Source of the DNA: Fluviicola sp.
Lineage (GTDB): Bacteria; Bacteroidota; Bacteroidia; Flavobacteriales_D; Crocinitomicaceae
Length of the DNA: 64,000 nucleotides
Reading direction: 5' to 3'
Assembly (NCBI RefSeq): GCF_039596395.1
Contig: NZ_JBCNJT010000001.1
Location: 1,275,315-1,339,314, forward strand
Part shown: positions 1 through 8,444 of the stretch, one piece after another
Numbering within the stretch: position 1 is the first letter of the stretch
Layout of the letters: the number at the start of each line of letters is the position of its first letter
Made by a program: the position numbers and the translations under genes
The notes under the pieces: generated by a model
Database searches by the model: none
What the model saw: the letters and a program-made list of their open reading frames with translations, nothing else
What the model was told of the DNA's origin: nothing

Positions 1-1
1 G

Positions 2-271
2 GCTCCATTGTTCCAAAAAGCAGTGGTTCATTTGGCGGAAGGGAAGCAGCTTGTTTTGAATGCGCCGCAAAATTCGGCAGAGAACCGATATGTTTCTTCC
101 ATGAGCATTAATGGCAAAGTCTATTCAAAACTCTTCCTGAAACATTCGGAATTGGTGAAAGGAACAGTGATTGATTTTAAAATGTCGGGAACACCTGCTT
201 TGGAGCAAACATTTTCGGAAAGTGATTTGCCGTATTCCTTTTCGAGGGAAAATCTGCCTGCAAAAAAGTAG
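2..271 (+). CDS. C-terminal end of a GH92 family glycosidase (partial)
   Basis: This is the last 89 codons of a gene that begins before the window; the reading frame is open from base 2. The residues (APLFQKAVVHLAEGKQLVL, then a SINGKVYSKLFLKHSELVKG block, then a FKMSGTPA motif) match the C-terminal beta-sandwich region of glycoside hydrolase family 92, exo-acting alpha-mannosidases that are usually secreted or periplasmic in Bacteroidota. The catalytic acid and base lie further upstream and cannot be checked. No T9SS tail follows; the protein stops at a short basic end (LPAKK). The family call rests on this tail alone. Confidence 0.72.
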   Translation, partial: APLFQKAVVHLAEGKQLVLNAPQNSAENRYVSSMSINGKVYSKLFLKHSELVKGTVIDFKMSGTPALEQTFSESDLPYSFSRENLPAKK

Positions 272-372
272 CGAAAGATTCTGTTAGTATGAATTGCTTT
301 TGCAGAAAGTACCGAATTTTTACGGATAGCCCCGGTTTGAAAATTTAGTCTCCCGGAATCCGGGCCTGAAGC

Positions 373-380
373 TATATTTG
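373..380 (+). promoter_or_regulatory. Bacteroidota-type -7 box (TATATTTG)
   Basis: TATATTTG fits TAnnTTTG exactly and lies 28 bp before the ATG at 409. No TTG/TTTG -33 element sits at the usual 17-23 bp; the nearest TTTG (336-339) is too far. Probable start of the transcript for the secreted protein at 409. Confidence 0.5.
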
Positions 381-408
381 AACAACCTTAACGATTAAAC
401 CTCTTGTT

Positions 409-1062
409 ATGAGACGAAAAATCAGTTGCTTCCTGTTTATGCTGTGTGTCGTTTGTGTTCACGGACAAAAAACATCCATCCTTGTCGATGAAATGACTGC
501 GCATCATTTAAGACAATTACCGGAAGAAAAGCGATCTCATTTCGATAGCATTCTCCAAAACAGCATGCGAAAAAACTGGCTGTCGCGTGCGGATGAACGC
601 TCGTTTGATGTTGCATTTATAGAAGAGGAATTTTGTGAGAAAATGCATTCAGTCACAACAACGGAATACTATTTTAACCGGGGAGACAGCATTCCGGCTT
701 ATTTATACGAACAGGGGGAAATGGTGGAAGTGAAAAACAGATATGGTTTTCCGGTTACCTGGTATTATCAACATGTGATTCATTATCAAACGTTTCAACC
801 ATTATTCGAAACATACAGCAAATTTCAACCCATGCAGGAATTGGCTTACGAGAAGGAGCAAATTTTGGATTATTCCTGCATAGGTAGAGCGAAAGATCAG
901 GATAAACGGTTTGAAGATCAGCGAACTGCGGAACTCAAAACAACTTACCGCATTAACACCATGATCGACAAAAAATCGAATACAATCCTGGTTTCAGTTC
1001 AATATGCGCCGGAAAAACCGAAGTTTGAAATAAAAGGCTACAGTTCTGCATGGGATTGGTAA
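409..1062 (+). CDS. Secreted protein of unknown function
   Basis: A 217-residue protein with an N-terminal signal peptide (basic MRRK, hydrophobic core, cut probably after HGQ near residue 20), so exported to the periplasm or beyond. The mature part is polar, rich in Tyr, Gln and Glu, with no membrane segment and no lipobox. It begins with a possible helical stretch (residues 25-60) and ends in beta-strand-like sequence (SNTILVSVQYAPEKPKFEIKG). I do not recognise a family. It stands alone between the GH92 gene and the pyruvate-kinase-like gene, with its own -7 box at 373. No T9SS sorting domain is visible. Confidence 0.75.
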   Translation: MRRKISCFLFMLCVVCVHGQKTSILVDEMTAHHLRQLPEEKRSHFDSILQNSMRKNWLSRADERSFDVAFIEEEFCEKMHSVTTTEYYFNRGDSIPAYLYEQGEMVEVKNRYGFPVTWYYQHVIHYQTFQPLFETYSKFQPMQELAYEKEQILDYSCIGRAKDQDKRFEDQRTAELKTTYRINTMIDKKSNTILVSVQYAPEKPKFEIKGYSSAWDW

Positions 1063-1231
1063 GTTCATTACTTTTAACCTCGTTGATTCCGATAATTATT
1101 GGAATTAGAACCTTTGAACTTTTAAACTTTTAAACCTTCGAAGCTCGCAACGCTTATGCTGAAGCTTCAGCGAAGGCACAGAGCGAAGAAGATTTGAACT
1201 TTCTTAAACTTTCCTTGAACCAGTAAACACC

Positions 1232-2227
1232 ATGATAAAAACCTATTTGACCTATTCCAGGGATGCTGGAGACTTTAAGTTTGATCTTGTAGCATTGAGC
1301 CAAAACGGGCTTTCGGGAATTCGCCTGATAAACAAAGGAAAAACAGCAGAAGAATTCACTGACCGGATTGCTGAAATTTTAGCTTATGGAAAAAAGAATA
1401 ACCTGGAACTGGAAATCCTGGTCGATTTGCCCGGAGAAAAGGCCTTGATCGGGAATGTTGGCAAAGGCATTCAAATTGAAAAAGGTGAAGTTTATCAATT
1501 ATGCAGTGAAAACCAGGAGGAGAAATCAAGCGATATTCCAACCACCGGATTCCTGTCACAATTGGATCCGGAAATCGTTCGTGCGGGAGATGTTATTTCC
1601 ATTGCTGACGGCGAACTGGATATGAAAATTCTGGAGGTCATGAAAACTTCAGTAAACTGCGAAGCGCTGAATTCCTTTTTTCTTACGTCAAACAGGTCGT
1701 TTACGATTAAAGGGAATAAATTGCCTGTTCAGCCTGTTTCAAATCACGATAAGATTCTTTTGGAGTCCTTGCAGCCAGCGGCATTTTCCGGTCCGGTGAA
1801 GATCCTGGTTTCATTTATATCGGACGTTTCACATGTGGAATACGTCAGGCAGCTGGTTCCCGGATTTCACATCGTATCTAAAGTAGAGACATTGATTCCT
1901 TCGGAGAAGCTGGAAGAAATTATACGGGCCTCAGACAGCATCATGCTAGGACGTGGAGATTTGACAAGTACCAGTAAAATGAGTGAGGTATTCCCGTTTC
2001 AAAAAGAGGTCATCAGGCTTTGTAATAGCTACCAGAAAGAATTGATCCTGGCCACAGGTTTATTCGGAGATTTAAAAAACAGCGGCAAACCGAGTATTTC
2101 CGACATGATGGATTTCGGGTTCCTGAGAAACCAGGATGTTAGTGCCTTTTTGATTGCAGGTTCCAATGCGAATCAATATCCTTTTGAAACCTTGGATTTG
2201 ATTACAAATTTTGAGAACTTAGACTGA
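1232..2227 (+). CDS. Minimal pyruvate-kinase-like barrel protein
   Basis: A 331-residue protein resembling the TIM-barrel part of pyruvate kinase. The N-terminal third has the beta-strand and VDLPGEKALIG segment corresponding to the PK DLPGPKIR region. Near residues 218-222 is SKVET, matching the PK signature with its catalytic lysine and metal-binding glutamate, followed by DSIMLGRGDL (PK: DGIMVARGDLG) carrying the second metal ligand, and ILATGLF in place of ATQML. Normal pyruvate kinases are about 470-590 residues; here the C-terminal regulatory and tetramer domain is absent. The first PK motif (R-N-SHG) is altered to RLINKGKT. PEP chemistry is possible but the true substrate is unclear. 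A DinB-like gene follows after 15 bp and is probably co-transcribed. Confidence 0.72.
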   Translation: MIKTYLTYSRDAGDFKFDLVALSQNGLSGIRLINKGKTAEEFTDRIAEILAYGKKNNLELEILVDLPGEKALIGNVGKGIQIEKGEVYQLCSENQEEKSSDIPTTGFLSQLDPEIVRAGDVISIADGELDMKILEVMKTSVNCEALNSFFLTSNRSFTIKGNKLPVQPVSNHDKILLESLQPAAFSGPVKILVSFISDVSHVEYVRQLVPGFHIVSKVETLIPSEKLEEIIRASDSIMLGRGDLTSTSKMSEVFPFQKEVIRLCNSYQKELILATGLFGDLKNSGKPSISDMMDFGFLRNQDVSAFLIAGSNANQYPFETLDLITNFENLD

Positions 2228-2242
2228 AATTCAAAGATACAG

Positions 2243-2707
2243 ATGAGTTTATCCAAACAATTGGCAAAGCATTTAAGAGATGTTCATTTCGGAGGAAACT
2301 GGACAGAGACGGATTTGAAAAAAACATTGTCGGATGTAACCTGGAAAGATGCATTGACACAAGTCTATTCGCTGAATTCCATTGCTGCGCTTACCTTCCA
2401 TGCAACTTATTATTTGGATGTACTGATTACCGTTCTGGAAGAAAACAAGCTCACCGGAAAAGATGAGATCAGCTGGATTCTGCCATCCATTCAGTCGCAG
2501 CAGGATTGGGAAGCCTTGCAGGAACGCATCTGGGAAAGGGCGGAGAAGGCCGCTTCATTGATAGAAACTTTGCCGGATGAACAGCTGACCCAGGATTTCA
2601 TTGATCCGAAATATGGGACCCAATACCGCAACATCGCAGGGATTGTGGAGCATCTCCATTATCATTTAGGGCAAATTGTAATCATCAAAAAATTGCTTGT
2701 ACAATAA
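2243..2707 (+). CDS. DinB-like four-helix-bundle protein
   Basis: A 154-residue soluble protein predicted to be mostly helical. It resembles the DinB/DUF1572 superfamily: a conserved His (HATYYLDVL, near residue 51) in the second helix and a C-terminal HLHYHLGQIVIIKKL helix with the two metal-binding histidines. Family members are metal-dependent and include thiol-S-transferases and damage-inducible proteins, but the reaction of this one cannot be told. It lies 15 bp after the PK-like gene, so the two probably share a message. Confidence 0.7.
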   Translation: MSLSKQLAKHLRDVHFGGNWTETDLKKTLSDVTWKDALTQVYSLNSIAALTFHATYYLDVLITVLEENKLTGKDEISWILPSIQSQQDWEALQERIWERAEKAASLIETLPDEQLTQDFIDPKYGTQYRNIAGIVEHLHYHLGQIVIIKKLLVQ

Positions 2708-2717
2708 ATAACCGCGA

Positions 2718-2751
2718 TTTGTCCACCTTTACAAGTGGTGTGTCGGACAAA
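2718..2751. promoter_or_regulatory. Inverted repeat, candidate operator
   Basis: TTTGTCC (2718-2724) is mirrored by GGACAAA (2745-2751), with an inner CCAC/GTGG pair (2723-2726 / 2735-2738). No T-tract follows, which argues against a plain terminator. It sits just before the -7-like box of the SIP-type flavoprotein gene, so it may be an operator, perhaps for the AraC protein encoded after that gene. This role is inference. Confidence 0.35.
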
Positions 2752-2769
2752 AGCCAGTTGCCGAGTTTT

Positions 2770-2777
2770 TACTTTTG
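2770..2777 (+). promoter_or_regulatory. -7 box (TACTTTTG) abutting a start codon
   Basis: TACTTTTG matches TAnnTTTG exactly and ends immediately before the ATG at 2778. If used, transcription would start near 2784, which would favour the second in-frame ATG at 2790 as the real, nearly leaderless start. No -33 TTG lies at proper distance. Confidence 0.4.
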
Positions 2778-3485
2778 ATGAAAAAAAATATGGCAGCTAT
2801 TCTTAAGAAAGCCATGTCGGGGCTTTTGGATAAAATGCTCGGAACGGCTAAAGTCATCGGGGTTAATCGCTGGGAACCTGAAACGATGGTGGAAATAGAC
2901 GTTCAAATGCCCGGTTTGAATATGGATAAGTGGAAAACGATCCATCGTGTCAAATGCAAGGTCGGAGAACTGGAATACCGCGATTACACGCCTTCTTGCT
3001 GGAATGCAGAAAAAGGAACCTTTAAATTGTATGTGGAAGCCGGACATGATGGCGTAGGAAGTCGCTGGGCGCAGCAAATACAGGCCGGAGATACCATTTT
3101 ATTGGGATCGGTTCATGCTTCTCAAATACCGGTGAAAGAAGGGAAGGTACTTTGCTTGGTGGATTTGAGTGCTTTGGGACATGCATTGAGCCTGAAACAA
3201 TTAACGGATCACACAAAATTCCCATTGGAAGTTGGGGTATTTTTACATGAATCGTATGAAATTCCCCAAGTGCTGATAAACGAAAACCCGGAATTTGAAT
3301 TTCTTTACCGGGAAAATGAACACAATGTACCAGTTTTGGAAAAATGGCTGATGTCAAAAAAATTAGCTAACTATGAATCCATTTGCATAGCAGGAAATAC
3401 CCCGATGGTTTCACAGCTGCGGAAAAAGCTGAAAGCCATTCCGGAAGTCGGCGCAAGGATCCTGGCACAGGGATTTTGGTCCTAG
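2778..3485 (+). CDS. Siderophore-interacting protein-type FAD-binding oxidoreductase
   Basis: A 235-residue protein of the SIP / FAD-binding-9 type. The N-terminal half is a ferredoxin-reductase-like beta-barrel with the FAD motif YRDYTPS (family R-x-Y-T/S-P-S) near residues 72-78; the C-terminal half is an NAD(P)H-binding fold (LCLVDLSALGHAL, a WLMSKKL segment typical of SIPs, ICIAGNTPMVSQLRKKL). SIPs reduce ferric siderophores in the cytoplasm to release iron. Start: ATG 2778, or ATG 2790 if the -7 box just upstream is real. An AraC regulator begins 11 bp downstream, as expected for a regulated uptake function. No siderophore transporter is nearby. Confidence 0.8.
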   Translation: MKKNMAAILKKAMSGLLDKMLGTAKVIGVNRWEPETMVEIDVQMPGLNMDKWKTIHRVKCKVGELEYRDYTPSCWNAEKGTFKLYVEAGHDGVGSRWAQQIQAGDTILLGSVHASQIPVKEGKVLCLVDLSALGHALSLKQLTDHTKFPLEVGVFLHESYEIPQVLINENPEFEFLYRENEHNVPVLEKWLMSKKLANYESICIAGNTPMVSQLRKKLKAIPEVGARILAQGFWS

Positions 3486-3496
3486 AAAAAAAGAAG

Positions 3497-4363
3497 ATGA
3501 GTAGAGAGCAGATCCAGTTGGTTCAATTACCCGGTAAAACACGTGGAATCGAATTGTTTCGAATTACGGAAGAGCTGGTTTCTTTTGTAGAAACGGAAAT
3601 GGCACTATTGCCGCACCGGCATGATCATTATACCTGTTTTTTTATTGAAAGCGGCACGCTTTACCTGGGAATCGATTTCAAATCCGTAAAAATAACCGGG
3701 CCGGCGATGCTCGTTTCTTATCCCGGACAAATGCATCACCATTTAAATGCGCTGGAATCTTCAGAGATTGAAGGATGGATTCTGGCTTTTGATCCGAAGT
3801 TCATCCATGAAAGTGCTTCCGTAGCCATTGAAGAATCCTTCTCTGAAGTAATCCTGGTTCCTTTTAGCGAGGAACAAAAAGCGTGGTTTTCCGGTTTATT
3901 TGAATTGATTCATACAGAAGTGAAACAGGCAGATCCGGCCGGGAATCCCGTAGCGGGACACTTAATAAACGGATTCTTTTCCAAAATTGCCGGGCTCTTT
4001 CAGCAGCAGGAAAAAGAACGCATTCTGGCATTTTCTTCCCGGAGCCTTGAAATTGTAAAAACGTTCCGCAGATTGGTGCGTGAAAAATACAGTTACCTGA
4101 AAAAGCCGTCCGAATACGCTGAGATCATGAATATCAGTGTCAGTTACTTAAATGATACGGTAAAGTCAATGACCGGTTTTTCAGCTACGGGTTTTATTCA
4201 ACAGGAAATTTTCAGGGAATCGCAGCGTTTGCTTTGCTATACGAATAAAAGTATCAAGGAAATCGCTGTTCAATTGGGATATGAAGATTACAAATACTTC
4301 ATTCGCCTGTTTTCCAAATCTGTCGGAGTTTCACCCTCAAACTTTCGTAAACAACATCAATAA
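3497..4363 (+). CDS. AraC family transcriptional regulator
   Basis: A 288-residue one-component regulator. The N-terminal part is a cupin-like ligand domain (LPHRHDHYTCFFI with His/Asp cluster, then GPAMLVSYPGQMHHH). The C-terminal ~100 residues form two helix-turn-helix motifs (YAEIMNISVSYLNDTVKSMTG and KSIKEIAVQLGYEDYKYFIRLF) with the typical ending VGVSPSNFRK. The open frame extends back into the preceding gene, but ATG 3497 gives the normal family length and follows the SIP stop by 11 bp. It likely controls the SIP gene; the ligand is unknown. Confidence 0.88.
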   Translation: MSREQIQLVQLPGKTRGIELFRITEELVSFVETEMALLPHRHDHYTCFFIESGTLYLGIDFKSVKITGPAMLVSYPGQMHHHLNALESSEIEGWILAFDPKFIHESASVAIEESFSEVILVPFSEEQKAWFSGLFELIHTEVKQADPAGNPVAGHLINGFFSKIAGLFQQQEKERILAFSSRSLEIVKTFRRLVREKYSYLKKPSEYAEIMNISVSYLNDTVKSMTGFSATGFIQQEIFRESQRLLCYTNKSIKEIAVQLGYEDYKYFIRLFSKSVGVSPSNFRKQHQ

Positions 4364-4381
4364 TCGTATTTTTAGTCCGTA

Positions 4382-4894
4382 ATGAAAAAAGAGGACAAAG
4401 ACGAAAAGGCGATTCATTTCCATGCAGTAATTGATATTATCGGGATCAATCCGTTTGTGTTTGTACCCGGGGAAATTCTCAGTGATCTGTTCTGCGAATT
4501 CGGGAAGGATAAAGGACCGGTTCCTGTAAAAGGAACCATTAACGGGAAACCATACCAACAGACATTGGTGCGTTTTGCCGGAGAATGGCGGTTGTATATC
4601 AACACCAAAATGCTGGCGAAATCTCCGGAAAGGATCGGAGAGCGGGTAGCAATAAGCATCGAAGTGGATTTTTCGGACCGTACGATTCATCCGCACCCGA
4701 AACTGGTTCAGGCTTTGAAAGAGAATTCCCGGGCGAATGCCGTTTTCGAAAGTCTGGCGCCTTCCCTTCAGAACGAAATTGTTCGCTATATTGCAAATCT
4801 GAAAACAGAAGCAAGCATAGACCGGAATGTGCTGAAAGCAATTGATTTTCTCCTCGGAAAAGAACGCTTCATCGGTCGTGACGGCATAAAATAA
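4382..4894 (+). CDS. DUF1905 / YdeI-type protein
   Basis: A 170-residue cytoplasmic protein in two parts. Residues ~10-95 look like DUF1905, a small beta-barrel (GPVPVKGTINGKPYQQTL, ending DRTIHPHPKL). Residues ~100-165 look like the YdeI/OmpD-associated helical module (LVQALKENSRANAVFESLAPSLQNEIVRYI...RNVLKAIDFLLG). Members are linked in annotation to bacteriocin or peptide resistance, but biochemical function is poorly defined. It lies 18 bp after the AraC gene and may form a loose operon with the DUF1801 gene downstream. Confidence 0.75.
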   Translation: MKKEDKDEKAIHFHAVIDIIGINPFVFVPGEILSDLFCEFGKDKGPVPVKGTINGKPYQQTLVRFAGEWRLYINTKMLAKSPERIGERVAISIEVDFSDRTIHPHPKLVQALKENSRANAVFESLAPSLQNEIVRYIANLKTEASIDRNVLKAIDFLLGKERFIGRDGIK

Positions 4895-4938
4895 CTTTGG
4901 AGGATTCACCCCGAATCTTTCATTCAAAACTGAAACAC

Positions 4939-5361
4939 ATGGCAAAAACAAAAACAGCAGAAACAACCAAAGATGTCTATGAGTTCATCCTGGAATTCAC
5001 TGATTCCGAGCAAAAACGGAAAGACAGCCGGGAACTCATTCAATTGATGGAGGAGGTTTCCGGTTTCAAAGCCAAAATGTGGGGACCGAGCATCATCGGT
5101 TTCGGAACCTATCATTACAAATATGCTAGCGGACACGAGGGCGACGCTCCTTTACTGGGTTTTTCTCCGCGAAAAGCAGCCATTTCGCTGTATGTTTCAA
5201 CGGGCGAGCAGGGACAGGAAGCCCTGATAAACGACCTGGGAAAGTTTACCATGGGAAAGGCCTGTATTTACATCAAGAAATTGGCAGATATCAATCCCGA
5301 AAGCCTGGTGAAGCTCATGAAAGATACGATGGCGCGAACTACTGAAAAATACGGATCATGA
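4939..5361 (+). CDS. DUF1801 domain protein
   Basis: A 140-residue soluble protein with the DUF1801 (YdhG-like) fold: FKAKMWGPSIIGFGTYHYKY, GFSPRKAAISLYV, GKFTMGKACIYIKKL and the closing DINPESLVKLM helix. Members are small frataxin-like proteins of unknown activity, some annotated as having possible iron-chaperone character. ATG 4939 is chosen over the TTG at 4897 because it gives the family's normal N-terminus. Its stop overlaps the next gene's ATG by 4 bp, implying translational coupling. Confidence 0.8.
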   Translation: MAKTKTAETTKDVYEFILEFTDSEQKRKDSRELIQLMEEVSGFKAKMWGPSIIGFGTYHYKYASGHEGDAPLLGFSPRKAAISLYVSTGEQGQEALINDLGKFTMGKACIYIKKLADINPESLVKLMKDTMARTTEKYGS

Positions 5362-5870
5362 AGTTGATAGCGATTTTAGGGCTTCTGTTGAGCTTTCAGC
5401 TAATTGCTCAGGAACAGCATGTCCGATTATTGAAGGGGCAGAAAAATTACCGCCTGGTTTCAAAAAATGAACAGTCCGATCTCAAGTACAAGTTGTTCAA
5501 CCAATTCGGTTCAGTGAAAATTTATTCCGGCGGGAAAATCGAAAAAGCTTTTCAGCCGAAAAAGGGGAAATTCACGGTCTATGTATTCGTTGCGGAATAC
5601 CAGGGAGATTCATTCGACGGCACGCGTAAAACATTCCACGACAAACTGATCCTGAAAGTAAATCCGGAAACCAGCGAAGTCCTGGACGGATTCCAGTATA
5701 CTATGGAATGGGCGGAGCCACCGGCAGCCTACGATTTGTATCGTGTAACGGAAGATGGCGTTGTGCTCACTCATCATATGGATTTGGATGAGCTTCAAAT
5801 GCGGGTTGATGATAAATTTCAGGGTGAGTACATGGATCTGGAAGATCACGGAATTGTTTGGTTGGAATAA
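5358..5870 (+). CDS. Secreted protein of unknown function
   Basis: A 170-residue protein with a clear signal peptide (MKLIAILGLLLSFQLIAQ, cut near residue 18). The mature part is beta-rich with several KxYSGG and FTVYVFVAEYQG-type strands and an acidic C-terminus. No lipobox, membrane segment or known domain is recognised. The ATG overlaps the stop of the DUF1801 gene by 4 bp (ATGA), so it is translated from the same message. Confidence 0.72.
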   Translation: MKLIAILGLLLSFQLIAQEQHVRLLKGQKNYRLVSKNEQSDLKYKLFNQFGSVKIYSGGKIEKAFQPKKGKFTVYVFVAEYQGDSFDGTRKTFHDKLILKVNPETSEVLDGFQYTMEWAEPPAAYDLYRVTEDGVVLTHHMDLDELQMRVDDKFQGEYMDLEDHGIVWLE

Positions 5871-5919
5871 CCGTAAAAGATGGAACTGAACTTGATCGCA
5901 GACAAATTTCCGAAGGAAA

Positions 5920-6240
5920 ATGAATAGGGAAGATATAAAAAAACACTTTGAAAGTAATGGCTATACCGGATGGCATACACTGATTGATATCGTTTATGAC
6001 AGAAAACCGGATCATATTGAAATCAAAGAAGTTTTTGAAAAATATGCATGGTTGGAAGTACGTTATAATGGAGAAGATGAAGATTACAAGTATCTGCTTC
6101 AGGCAATCAAAACAATCAGTGAGTGCATGTGCCAGGTTTGTGGAGAAAGCGGCGGACATTCGCTGATAGATGGCTGGGAAACGACGCTTTGTGATAAGCA
6201 CTTCGAAAGTGCGGATGCTGCATTAAAGTTGCGCGGATAA
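5920..6240 (+). CDS. Small protein with possible Cys/His metal site
   Basis: A 106-residue cytoplasmic protein, not recognised. The N-terminal half is charged and helical (MNREDIKKHFESNGYTGWHTLID). The C-terminal half carries CQVC near residue 72 and a CDKH about 18 residues later, a spacing that could bind a single zinc. It follows the secreted protein by 49 bp, and a few bases after its stop transcription probably ends. Function unknown. Confidence 0.65.
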   Translation: MNREDIKKHFESNGYTGWHTLIDIVYDRKPDHIEIKEVFEKYAWLEVRYNGEDEDYKYLLQAIKTISECMCQVCGESGGHSLIDGWETTLCDKHFESADAALKLRG

Positions 6241-6391
6241 TAAGCGCGACCAGGCTTAAAGAATTTTCATGCCATTAGTCGGATCAATCTGTTTTTGTAA
6301 TTATTACTGAATTACCATTTATTAACTCTGGCGGTTTTGTATCGGAAATTGGTTTCCCTAACTTGAAGATAATTATTAAAAATTTTCAGTT

Positions 6392-7756
6392 ATGGAATTC
6401 AAAAAGTTACTTTTTATCGTTTCGCTTGGGTTTGCACCGATGGTCCATTCTCAAACGACACAAGTTATCGGTACTACGACTTTGACTATCGATACCTTGT
6501 CAAACGAAGTGTCCATTCCATGGGAAATTCAAGTGGAAGGGGAGAGTTACCTGTGGGTAACGGAGCGTGCAGGAATTGTTAGCCGGATAGATTTGCTGAC
6601 CGGGGAAAAAGATACGTTGCTGGATTTGACAGCTGACGTTCATGCAGCAGGAGAAGGAGGTTTATTGGGAATGGCGTTGCATCCGGATTTTCCGGTGATC
6701 GCAGAAGTATTCCTGGTGTATACCTACGGAACCGAAGACAGTCAGGGATTTTTCAAAGAACGATTGGTGAAATACACGTTTGATAATACAGACCTGGTTA
6801 CACCGGATACGTTGATTGATGATATTTTGGCTTATAGTAATCACAACGGGTCACGGTTGCATTTCCTTCCGGATAAAACCCTGCTGATGTCGACCGGAGA
6901 ATGTTCTCAAAGTCAGTTGTCACAAGATACCAGTTCGCTTTCAGGGAAATACCTGCGTTTGAATACAGACGGAACTATTCCGGCAGACAACCCAACGCCC
7001 GGATCTTACATTTATACTATGGGGCATCGAAACTCGCAGGGAATTTGTACCCTTCCGAACGGGAAAGTGATTATTTCGGAGCACGGACCTTCAACGGATG
7101 ATGAGTTGCAGGTACTCGAAGCCGGAAACAACTACGGCTGGCCGCTCATTCATGGTTTTTGCGATGAACCGTTTGAAGATGCTCCGTGTGCAACCGGTTT
7201 GTATACCGAACCTATTCGCGCCTGGACACCGACGATTGCAACCTCCGACCTGGTTTATTATCAAAACACCTTATTTCCGGAATGGAATAACCGCGTGCTG
7301 ATGGTTACGCTTAACGGCCAACGGTTGGTAGCGATGGAATTAAACGCACAAACAACGGCTGTTACAGACGAAGATCAGTATTTCCAGGGACTTTTCGGAC
7401 GCTTGCGAGATATCGCGATCGGTCCGAATAAGGAAATTTATATTGCCACGAATTCCGGTACCAATCCGATTATTCGTTTGACACCTTCCAACCCATTAAG
7501 CATTACGCAATTGGAAGATCAGCCGCCGTTAATCATTCCGAATCCGGCAGAAAGCTATATTCAGTTGGCAAACTATCAGCAGGCCGACCAGGTTTCTATC
7601 CTGGATCTGACCGGGAAAACGGTATTGGAATTGAAAAATGTGGAAAGCGGGAACCAGATCGATATTACCAAACTACCGACGGGAACTTATTCCGTGGAAG
7701 TAAAATATACGGGAAATGATCAGGTTGTGCGCTCTAAGCTGATTAAAGAAAGATAA
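6392..7756 (+). CDS. Secreted PQQ-type sugar dehydrogenase with T9SS sorting domain
   Basis: A 454-residue secreted protein. After a signal peptide (cut near HSQ, residue 21) comes a six-bladed beta-propeller of the soluble glucose/aldose sugar dehydrogenase family (residues ~30-370). Landmarks are WEIQVEGESYLWVTERAG, GGLLGMALHPDFP, NHNGSRLHF, GHRNSQGI and ISEHGPSTDDELQ, regions that in known enzymes contact pyrroloquinoline quinone and calcium. The last ~75 residues (IIPNPAESYIQL ... GTYSVEVKY ... SKLIKER) are a type A T9SS C-terminal sorting domain, so it is probably exported across the outer membrane and attached to the surface or released. Some homologues act on other substrates without PQQ. 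It stands alone as a transcription unit. Confidence 0.88.
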   Translation: MEFKKLLFIVSLGFAPMVHSQTTQVIGTTTLTIDTLSNEVSIPWEIQVEGESYLWVTERAGIVSRIDLLTGEKDTLLDLTADVHAAGEGGLLGMALHPDFPVIAEVFLVYTYGTEDSQGFFKERLVKYTFDNTDLVTPDTLIDDILAYSNHNGSRLHFLPDKTLLMSTGECSQSQLSQDTSSLSGKYLRLNTDGTIPADNPTPGSYIYTMGHRNSQGICTLPNGKVIISEHGPSTDDELQVLEAGNNYGWPLIHGFCDEPFEDAPCATGLYTEPIRAWTPTIATSDLVYYQNTLFPEWNNRVLMVTLNGQRLVAMELNAQTTAVTDEDQYFQGLFGRLRDIAIGPNKEIYIATNSGTNPIIRLTPSNPLSITQLEDQPPLIIPNPAESYIQLANYQQADQVSILDLTGKTVLELKNVESGNQIDITKLPTGTYSVEVKYTGNDQVVRSKLIKER

Positions 7757-7842
7757 AGAATGAATCTGAGGATCTGTGAAGGATGATACTTTGCAGATCC
7801 TTAAACTTTTCCTTCCTTTGTAAAAAAGGAAGGATTATCGTT

Positions 7843-8433
7843 ATGAAAAAAGCGGAAGCAACACGCTTAACCATTCTGCAAAAAGCATTTGAGCTCATTT
7901 ATGTCAAAGGATATCAAACCACCAGTATTGATGATATCCTGGCCACCACGCAAGTAACGAAAGGAGCTTTCTATTATCATTTCAAGAATAAGGACGAAAT
8001 GGGATTAGCGATCATTAACGAGGTCCTGAAACCGACCATGACCGAAAGCTTCATTCTTCCTTTACAAAGTCAGGGCGATCCATTGGAGTTTATTTACGAT
8101 ATGATGTATCATTTGCTGATCGGAAATCCATTCCTGAAACCGGAATTCGGTTGCCCCGCGTCCAACATGACCCAGGAAATGACTCCCTGGAATGCAGATT
8201 TCGGCCGGGCAATGAACGAACTCGTCGTGGAATGGGAACAAACACTGATTCATGCGCTGGAAACCGGCAAACAGAATGGTTTTGTAAGAACTGATGTTCA
8301 GTCGAAACAAGTCACGGTTATGGTCATGTCGGGATATTGGGGCGTGCGGAATTTGGGCAAACTGGATCATGGAAAAGAATCATATCACCTTTATTTAAAA
8401 GAGCTTAAGAATTATTTGACAAGTCTGAAATAA
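7843..8433 (+). CDS. TetR/AcrR family transcriptional regulator
   Basis: A 196-residue one-component regulator. Residues ~5-52 form the TetR DNA-binding domain (TRLTILQKAFELIYVKGYQT, TTSIDDILATTQVTKGAFYYHFKNKDEMG). The rest is the helical ligand and dimer domain, containing NFG/CPASN-like FGCPASNMTQEM, as in the YxaF/LmrA-like subgroup. ATG 7843 is used because it gives the standard N-terminus; the frame is open further up. The gene lies directly upstream of a 26-bp palindrome and a promoter for three further genes, which suggests it represses that operon. Its ligand is unknown. Confidence 0.9.
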   Translation: MKKAEATRLTILQKAFELIYVKGYQTTSIDDILATTQVTKGAFYYHFKNKDEMGLAIINEVLKPTMTESFILPLQSQGDPLEFIYDMMYHLLIGNPFLKPEFGCPASNMTQEMTPWNADFGRAMNELVVEWEQTLIHALETGKQNGFVRTDVQSKQVTVMVMSGYWGVRNLGKLDHGKESYHLYLKELKNYLTSLK

Positions 8434-8444
8434 TTTTTTTGACC

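Noticed and set aside
1127-1200. Regulatory element in the GCTGAAGCTTCAGC region
   Set aside because: There is a 14-bp palindrome with TTTAAACTTTT repeats around it, but it has no clear relation to a promoter and looks like common intergenic debris.
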